A stretch of DNA of 17,912 nucleotides from JAISFI01 sp031553775 (GTDB lineage Bacteria; Bacteroidota; Bacteroidia; Bacteroidales; Azobacteroidaceae), in the NCBI GenBank assembly GCA_031553775.1, contig JAVBLA010000075.1, positions 1 to 17,912 of the forward strand, given 5' to 3'. This document shows positions 14,264 to 17,912 of the stretch, piece after piece; positions within the stretch are counted from its first letter, which is position 1; every line of letters begins with the position of its first letter. The translations under genes and the position numbers were made by a program. A model generated the notes under the pieces. That model saw only the letters and a program-made list of their open reading frames with translations, had not been told where the DNA came from and did not search any database.

Positions 14264-15427
14264 TTACAACACCTTTTTGACTTCTGCCTCCATTTCTTGT
14301 ACAGATTCTATCCGTTTTACGATCTCTCCTTTCCGGTTCAGGAGAAAGGTTGCCGGTAATTCTTTTACATTATAAGTAGCTGCTGCTCTCGAGTAAACAT
14401 TTTCCGGATCCCGGACACATATCCAGGGAATATTAGCAGCTGCATTCTGCCAGAAATTCAAATCACCATCCAGGGATACCTGAAAAATTTCAAGTCCTTT
14501 AGGCTGGTATTTTTGGTATATTTCTCCCAGGTCCATGTTATGAACTGGAGAAAAGCGACTTTGATAAGCGGAAAAATCAAGCATAATTACTTTGCCCTGT
14601 CCGATTACATCCGAAAGTTTCACAATGTTCCCATTGACATCCGGCAAGGCTATCTCGAAATAAGAAATAGCTTCCCGTACTTCAATACCGGGATATGACG
14701 ATTCGGCCTGCGGCTGCCGAAGAAATTTTAATGCCTGCATCGTCAATGCATGTAAATGTTTCGAACGCACGGAATTCCCATGATACACATCCCAGCTGGT
14801 AGCCACTACTGCATACATTTTATTATCCGTTTTTTCATACGGATCGAATATCAGCATGTTATCTATCTGCTGGAATAAAGCAAAATAAGCAGCCGAAGAG
14901 CGGGGATCCTGCAAAATATATTTCTGCGCCTCCTGTTTATAATTCCCGGTAACGTTGATCACTTCCCGTTGAAAATCTTCTGCTGATAAAGGCTTTTTCC
15001 TTTGTTCCGCCAACAAGCGATTATATGCATCACTGGCTTGTAACTGCAAAAGAGTCAGTTCTTTGAGCCGGGTACAATTATCTGATCCTTCCACCATATA
15101 GTTTTTGGCAAATCCGGCAGATACATCTGCTTTCACAGTGATGATCTCCGTTGAATCGACAGCAATATTGATGAACTGGTTTTTCAGTTTCAACCGGTAA
15201 AAATCAGGGGCTTCCGGACGTGGTTGCCTGAATGAAAAAGATCCGTTGTCTTTCAGTTTCACGGAATCGAGCACTGCAACACCGGATACTCCTATATGTT
15301 CCAGATATAAAGTTTCGCCCGATGCATTTTCCACAGAGCCTTTCAATTTGAACTCCTGTTTATCCTTACAGGAAAAAGCAAGAATCACCGATAGGACACA
15401 AACAATATATACTATTTTCGACCTCAT
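14264..15427 (-). CDS. Thioredoxin-fold lipoprotein (DUF4369/TlpA-like) lacking the CxxC active site
   Basis: A 387-residue envelope lipoprotein. The signal ends in the lipobox AFSC (acylated C20). Residues about 25-110 form a beta-rich DUF4369-like domain (FKLKGSVENASGETLYLEHI). A helical linker follows, then a thioredoxin-like domain from about 255 to the end, with the strand KVIMLDF, the cis-proline segment ELPATFLLNRKGEIV and a C-terminal helix. Where TlpA-type proteins have WCxxC, this one reads S290-R-F-S293; the only other cysteines of the mature protein are C118 and C337. It therefore cannot act as a standard dithiol reductase; a binding or chaperone-like role is an inference. A well-spaced promoter and its own terminator show a single-gene unit, divergent from pnp. 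Confidence 0.87.
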   Translation of the reverse strand: MRSKIVYIVCVLSVILAFSCKDKQEFKLKGSVENASGETLYLEHIGVSGVAVLDSVKLKDNGSFSFRQPRPEAPDFYRLKLKNQFINIAVDSTEIITVKADVSAGFAKNYMVEGSDNCTRLKELTLLQLQASDAYNRLLAEQRKKPLSAEDFQREVINVTGNYKQEAQKYILQDPRSSAAYFALFQQIDNMLIFDPYEKTDNKMYAVVATSWDVYHGNSVRSKHLHALTMQALKFLRQPQAESSYPGIEVREAISYFEIALPDVNGNIVKLSDVIGQGKVIMLDFSAYQSRFSPVHNMDLGEIYQKYQPKGLEIFQVSLDGDLNFWQNAAANIPWICVRDPENVYSRAAATYNVKELPATFLLNRKGEIVKRIESVQEMEAEVKKVL

Positions 15428-15448
15428 ATTGCGAATATTTTAAGGCTA

Positions 15449-15480
15449 CAAACGTACACTTTTTCTTTGATTTCTACAAA
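15449..15480 (-). promoter_or_regulatory. Promoter of the thioredoxin-fold lipoprotein gene (-33 and -7)
   Basis: The minus strand has TACGTTTG (15456-15449), a perfect TAnnTTTG, and TTTG (15480-15477) 20 bases upstream of it, the spacing expected for the -33 element of the Bacteroidetes primary sigma factor. The ATG at 15427 is 21 bases further on. This is the most complete promoter of the window. Confidence 0.75.
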
Positions 15481-15519
15481 TTTCACCGTTTTATAATAGT
15501 TTCGAATCATTTAATTCAC

Positions 15520-15527
15520 TACCTTTG
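15520..15527 (+). promoter_or_regulatory. -7 promoter element of pnp
   Basis: TACCTTTG followed by CAC is a perfect TAnnTTTG, 30 bases before the pnp ATG. It shares a 130-base gap with the divergent lipoprotein promoter. The TTG inside it (15525) is in frame with pnp but is part of the promoter, not a start codon. Confidence 0.7.
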
Positions 15528-15557
15528 CACGAATTTAAAGAAGTTAGAAAAAAATTT

Positions 15558-16559
15558 ATGATTAATCCAATTATTAAAACGATTGATTTGGGTGATGGAC
15601 GGACTATCACTCTTGAAACCGGAAAGTTAGCCAAACAAGCTGACGGGTCGGTTGTACTACGCATGGGGAACACCATGTTGCTGGCTACAGTTTGTGCAGC
15701 CAAAGATGCAAATCCCGGTGTTGATTTCATGCCTTTACAGGTTGAATACAAAGAAAAGTTCTCTGCTTTCGGACGGTTTCCCGGAGGATTCATGAAAAGA
15801 GAAGGCAGGGCTTCAGATTACGAAATATTAACTTGTCGAATTGTAGACAGGGTTTTACGTCCTCTATTCCCTGATGATTACCATGCTGAGGTTTTTGTAA
15901 ATATTATCCTTTATTCCAGCGATGGTATGGATATGCCGGACGCATTGGCAGGATTAGCCGCATCTTCCGCTTTAGCCGTATCCGATATTCCTTTCAACGG
16001 ACCGATCTCTGAAGTCCGGGTAGGACGGATAGACGGAGAATTTGTTGTTAACCCGACATTCGAACAATTGGAAAAAGCCGATATGGATATCATGGTCGGC
16101 GCCACCCTGGATAATATCATGATGGTAGAAGGTGAGTTCAGCGAAGTATCGGAAGCCGAAATGCTGGATGCCATCCGGGTAGCACACGAAGCCATCAAAG
16201 TACAGTGCCAGGCACAAATAGAATTGATGGAAGCAGTCGGTAAGACAGTGAAACGGACCTACTGCCACGAAGAGAATGACGAAGAACTCCGCAAAGATGT
16301 AAAAGCCAAATGTTTTGATAAAGTATATACCATTGCCCGTTCGGGAATGGGAAAACACGAACGTTCGGAAGCTTTCGAAGCCATTGTGGAAGAATACAAA
16401 ACACAATATACGGAAGAAGAACTGGCAACTAAAGCGCCGTTAATCGCGAAATATTATCACGATGTGGAAAAGAAGCCATGCGCCGCTGTATCCTGGATGA
16501 AGGTATCCGTTTGGATGGACGTAAAACTACGGAAATCCGCCCGATCTGGTCGGAAGTAG
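15558..16559 (+). CDS. pnp: PNPase N-terminal part (first RNase PH-like domain and helical domain), before the frameshift
   Basis: Residues about 12-140 form the first RNase PH-like domain (GRTITLETGKLAKQADGSVV, then LLATVCAAKDANPGVDFMPL and FPGGFMKREGRASDYE). The rest, to about residue 304, continues that domain and enters the helical region. Frame-true PNPase sequence ends at KYYHDVEK (16472); the final 29 residues, from KPCAAVSW on, are out-of-frame and have no family meaning. Alone this product lacks the catalytic second RNase PH domain and both RNA-binding domains, so it should be inactive. The proposed TTG start at 15525 would add 11 unconserved residues. Confidence 0.75.
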   Translation: MINPIIKTIDLGDGRTITLETGKLAKQADGSVVLRMGNTMLLATVCAAKDANPGVDFMPLQVEYKEKFSAFGRFPGGFMKREGRASDYEILTCRIVDRVLRPLFPDDYHAEVFVNIILYSSDGMDMPDALAGLAASSALAVSDIPFNGPISEVRVGRIDGEFVVNPTFEQLEKADMDIMVGATLDNIMMVEGEFSEVSEAEMLDAIRVAHEAIKVQCQAQIELMEAVGKTVKRTYCHEENDEELRKDVKAKCFDKVYTIARSGMGKHERSEAFEAIVEEYKTQYTEEELATKAPLIAKYYHDVEKKPCAAVSWMKVSVWMDVKLRKSARSGRK

Positions 16560-17725
16560 ATTATATCCCAGGACCTCATGGTTCTGCTGTTTTCACCCGT
16601 GGTGAAACACAGTCTTTATCTACGGTGACTTTAGGAACTAAGCTGGATGAGAAAATTGTAGACGATGTATTGTGCCGCGACAAAGAAAGATTTCTCTTAC
16701 ATTACAACTTTCCTCCTTTCTCTACCGGTGAAGCAAGACCACAGAGAGGAGTGGGACGCCGTGAAGTCGGTCACGGAAACCTGGCGCACCGTGCCCTGAA
16801 ACGGATGATTCCGGAAAACTACCCTTACGTGATCCGTATCGTATCAGATATCCTGGAATCAAACGGTTCATCTTCCATGGCAACTGTTTGCGCCGGCACA
16901 CTGGCCCTTATGGACGCAGGTGTAACCATCAAAAAACCGGTTTCCGGTATTGCCATGGGATTGATCTCAGAAAATAAAGGTACAAACTTCGCTGTATTGT
17001 CCGATATATTGGGCGACGAAGATCACCTGGGAGATATGGACTTCAAGGTAACCGGTACCAAAGACGGTATTACTGCTACTCAAATGGATATCAAAGTCGA
17101 CGGACTTTCTTTTGAAATCTTAGAAAAAGCATTGAACCAGGCCAAAGAAGGCCGTATGCACATTCTGGGTAAAATTCTGGAAACCATGCCGGAACCACGT
17201 GCCGACCTGAAACCTCATGCTCCAAGAATCGAAGTGATCATCATCCAGAAAGAATTTATCGGTGCCGTAATCGGACCTGGTGGAAAAATCATTCAGGGTA
17301 TGCAGGAAGAGACCGGCGCTACCATCACAATCGAAGAAATCGACGGTTATGGCCGCGTAGAAATAGCTGCCAACAACAAAGCTTCTATCGATGCGGCAAT
17401 GGCTAAGATTAAAGGAATCGTAGCTGTTCCGGAAGTCGGAGAAGTATATGAAGGAAAAGTTCGTTCAATTATGCCTTATGGCGCATTTGTAGAATTCCTT
17501 CCCGGAAAAGACGGGTTATTGCATATCTCTGAAATCGATTGGAAACGGCTGGAAAGCGTAGAAGAGGCCGGCATCAAAGAAGGAGATATGATCGAAGTGA
17601 AACTGATCGACATCGACCCTAAAAGTGGTAAATTCAAACTTTCAAGGAAAGTATTACTCCCTCGTCCTCCAAGAGAAGACAGACCGCAAAGGGATGATCG
17701 TCCGGAGAGAGGAGAAAGACAATAA
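16478..17725 (+). CDS. pnp: PNPase C-terminal part (second RNase PH-like domain, KH, S1), after the frameshift
   Basis: This 415-residue frame starts at an internal Met (MRRCILDEGIRLDGR) and not at a real translation start: no ribosome binding site is evident. It contains the second RNase PH-like domain with FTRGETQSLSTVTLGT, the phosphate-binding NGSSSMATVCAG and the acidic catalytic GDEDHLGDMDFKVTGT. It then has a KH domain with its GxxG loop (VIGPGGKII, about 264-272) and an S1 domain (EVYEGKVRSIMPYGAFVEF to KLSRKVLL). The tail REDRPQRDDRPERGERQ is charged and probably disordered. All expected residues are present, which argues the gene is functional apart from the single-base break. Confidence 0.8.
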   Translation: MRRCILDEGIRLDGRKTTEIRPIWSEVDYIPGPHGSAVFTRGETQSLSTVTLGTKLDEKIVDDVLCRDKERFLLHYNFPPFSTGEARPQRGVGRREVGHGNLAHRALKRMIPENYPYVIRIVSDILESNGSSSMATVCAGTLALMDAGVTIKKPVSGIAMGLISENKGTNFAVLSDILGDEDHLGDMDFKVTGTKDGITATQMDIKVDGLSFEILEKALNQAKEGRMHILGKILETMPEPRADLKPHAPRIEVIIIQKEFIGAVIGPGGKIIQGMQEETGATITIEEIDGYGRVEIAANNKASIDAAMAKIKGIVAVPEVGEVYEGKVRSIMPYGAFVEFLPGKDGLLHISEIDWKRLESVEEAGIKEGDMIEVKLIDIDPKSGKFKLSRKVLLPRPPREDRPQRDDRPERGERQ

Positions 17726-17730
17726 AAACA

Positions 17731-17806
17731 ATTGAAAATTGAGAATTGAAAATTGAAAATGAATGGGTTTTATTAAATTTTCAATTTTCAATTTTCAATT
17801 TTCAAT
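17731..17806. repeat. Inverted pair of heptamer arrays forming a 30-bp hairpin after pnp
   Basis: The left arm (17731-17760) is four copies of ATTGAAA (one with A to G) plus AT. The right arm (17777-17806) is four copies of ATTTTCA plus AT. The arms are complementary over 30 bases with a single mismatch and enclose a 16-base loop. The structure starts 5 bases after the pnp stop and ends 9 bases before the rpsP -7 element, so it fills the whole upstream promoter region of rpsP. It may serve as a pnp 3' hairpin or terminator. Confidence 0.85.
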
Positions 17807-17815
17807 TTAATTCCC

Positions 17816-17823
17816 TATCTTTG
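17816..17823 (+). promoter_or_regulatory. -7 promoter element of rpsP
   Basis: TATCTTTG followed by CACC is a perfect TAnnTTTG, 35 bases before the rpsP ATG. The expected -33 zone lies inside the right-hand heptamer array, where no clear TTTG exists. Confidence 0.7.
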
Positions 17824-17858
17824 CACCCGCAAAATATTTATTAATTCAAATTTCAAAA

Positions 17859-17912
17859 ATGGCAACTAAAATCAGATTGCAAAGACATGGTCACAAAGGG
17901 TACGCGTTTTAC
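17859..17912 (+). CDS. rpsP: 30S ribosomal protein S16, 5' end only
   Basis: Only 18 codons fit before the window ends: MATKIRLQRHGHKGYAFY. This matches the highly conserved start of Bacteroidetes S16 (KIRLQRHGxKGxAFY), a small-subunit protein needed for 30S assembly. The ATG at 17859 follows a TAnnTTTG promoter and an AT-rich leader with no Shine-Dalgarno, usual for this phylum. The gene is cut by the window edge, not truncated in nature. Confidence 0.9.
   Translation, partial: MATKIRLQRHGHKGYAFY

Larger units (their letters stand above)
15558..17725 (+). pseudogene. pnp: Polynucleotide phosphorylase gene interrupted by a one-base frameshift
   Basis: PNPase degrades RNA 3' to 5' with phosphate and works in mRNA turnover. 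Read with one base restored near 16472, the locus encodes about 722 residues with the complete domain order: RNase PH-like 1, helical domain, RNase PH-like 2, KH, S1 and an Arg/Asp-rich tail. In the given sequence frame 1 ends at 16559 and the rest continues in the -1 frame from before 16478. The codons around the break (GTG GAA AAG then AAG CCA) would give DVEKEAMRRC if one G were present. Everything else is intact and well conserved, so a sequencing or assembly error, or a very recent mutation, is more likely than an old pseudogene. Start ATG 15558, behind a TAnnTTTG promoter. Confidence 0.85.

Noticed and set aside
15525..15557. Upstream TTG start for pnp
   Set aside because: The TTG is part of the TACCTTTG promoter element, and the 11 added residues are not PNPase-like; ATG 15558 fits the family start.
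16464..16480. Programmed -1 frameshift as the main reading of pnp
   Set aside because: Although slippage would give the right protein, no canonical slippery heptamer or downstream structure is evident, and I know of no recoded bacterial pnp; kept only as an alternative to an indel.
17731..17806. CRISPR-like array
   Set aside because: The units are 7 bases long with no spacers; two opposed tandem arrays form a hairpin, and no cas gene is present.

Overview
The window looks like a chromosomal segment of a Bacteroidales bacterium, possibly an Odoribacter/Butyricimonas-like gut anaerobe (the genus is a guess). Three things support this. Many genes are preceded by the Bacteroidetes -7 promoter element TAnnTTTG (seven clear cases, often ending TTTGCA), with short AT-rich leaders and few Shine-Dalgarno sequences. 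The protein set is typical: a DUF4369-like thioredoxin-fold lipoprotein, a 748-residue mitochondrial-type aconitase, a porin O/P family protein, and ribosomal protein S16 beginning MATKIRLQRHG. The intergenic repeats are also of a type common in that phylum.

Layout. 1-489 has no gene and is packed with repeats and hairpins. 490-1377 (+) is a class I SAM-dependent methyltransferase. It converges on a minus-strand four-gene transport operon (5009 to 1387): NitT/TauT-like substrate-binding lipoprotein, ATPase, permease and outer-membrane porin. Upstream on the same strand (9998 to 5114) is the oxidative TCA branch: aconitase, isocitrate dehydrogenase and citrate synthase, which turns oxaloacetate and acetyl-CoA into 2-oxoglutarate. 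The aconitase start lies one base after the stop of a small envelope-protein set (10996 to 10000: YtxH-like protein, holin-superfamily membrane protein, coiled-coil protein), so these small genes and the TCA genes may share a transcript. 10997-11412 is a second gene-free, repeat-like region. 11413-12930 (+) is guaA. It converges on a HIT-family protein, greA and a thioredoxin-fold lipoprotein, all minus strand. The lipoprotein is divergent from pnp (15558-17725, +), which is interrupted by a one-base frameshift. The window ends in the first 18 codons of rpsP.

The genes are mostly housekeeping: central carbon metabolism, GMP synthesis, RNA decay, transcript elongation and translation. I did not find a defence island, prophage, IS element, CRISPR array, tRNA or rRNA. 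The points most worth attention are these. (i) The isocitrate dehydrogenase carries the NAD-type Asp/Ile/Ala cofactor signature on an E. coli-type NADP enzyme scaffold. (ii) The thioredoxin-fold lipoprotein has Ser-x-x-Ser where the Cys-x-x-Cys should be. (iii) pnp is frameshifted. (iv) Seven-base tandem repeats recur in several intergenic gaps, one pair forming a 30-bp inverted repeat beside the rpsP promoter. (v) The YtxH/holin/coiled-coil set is tightly linked to aconitase.
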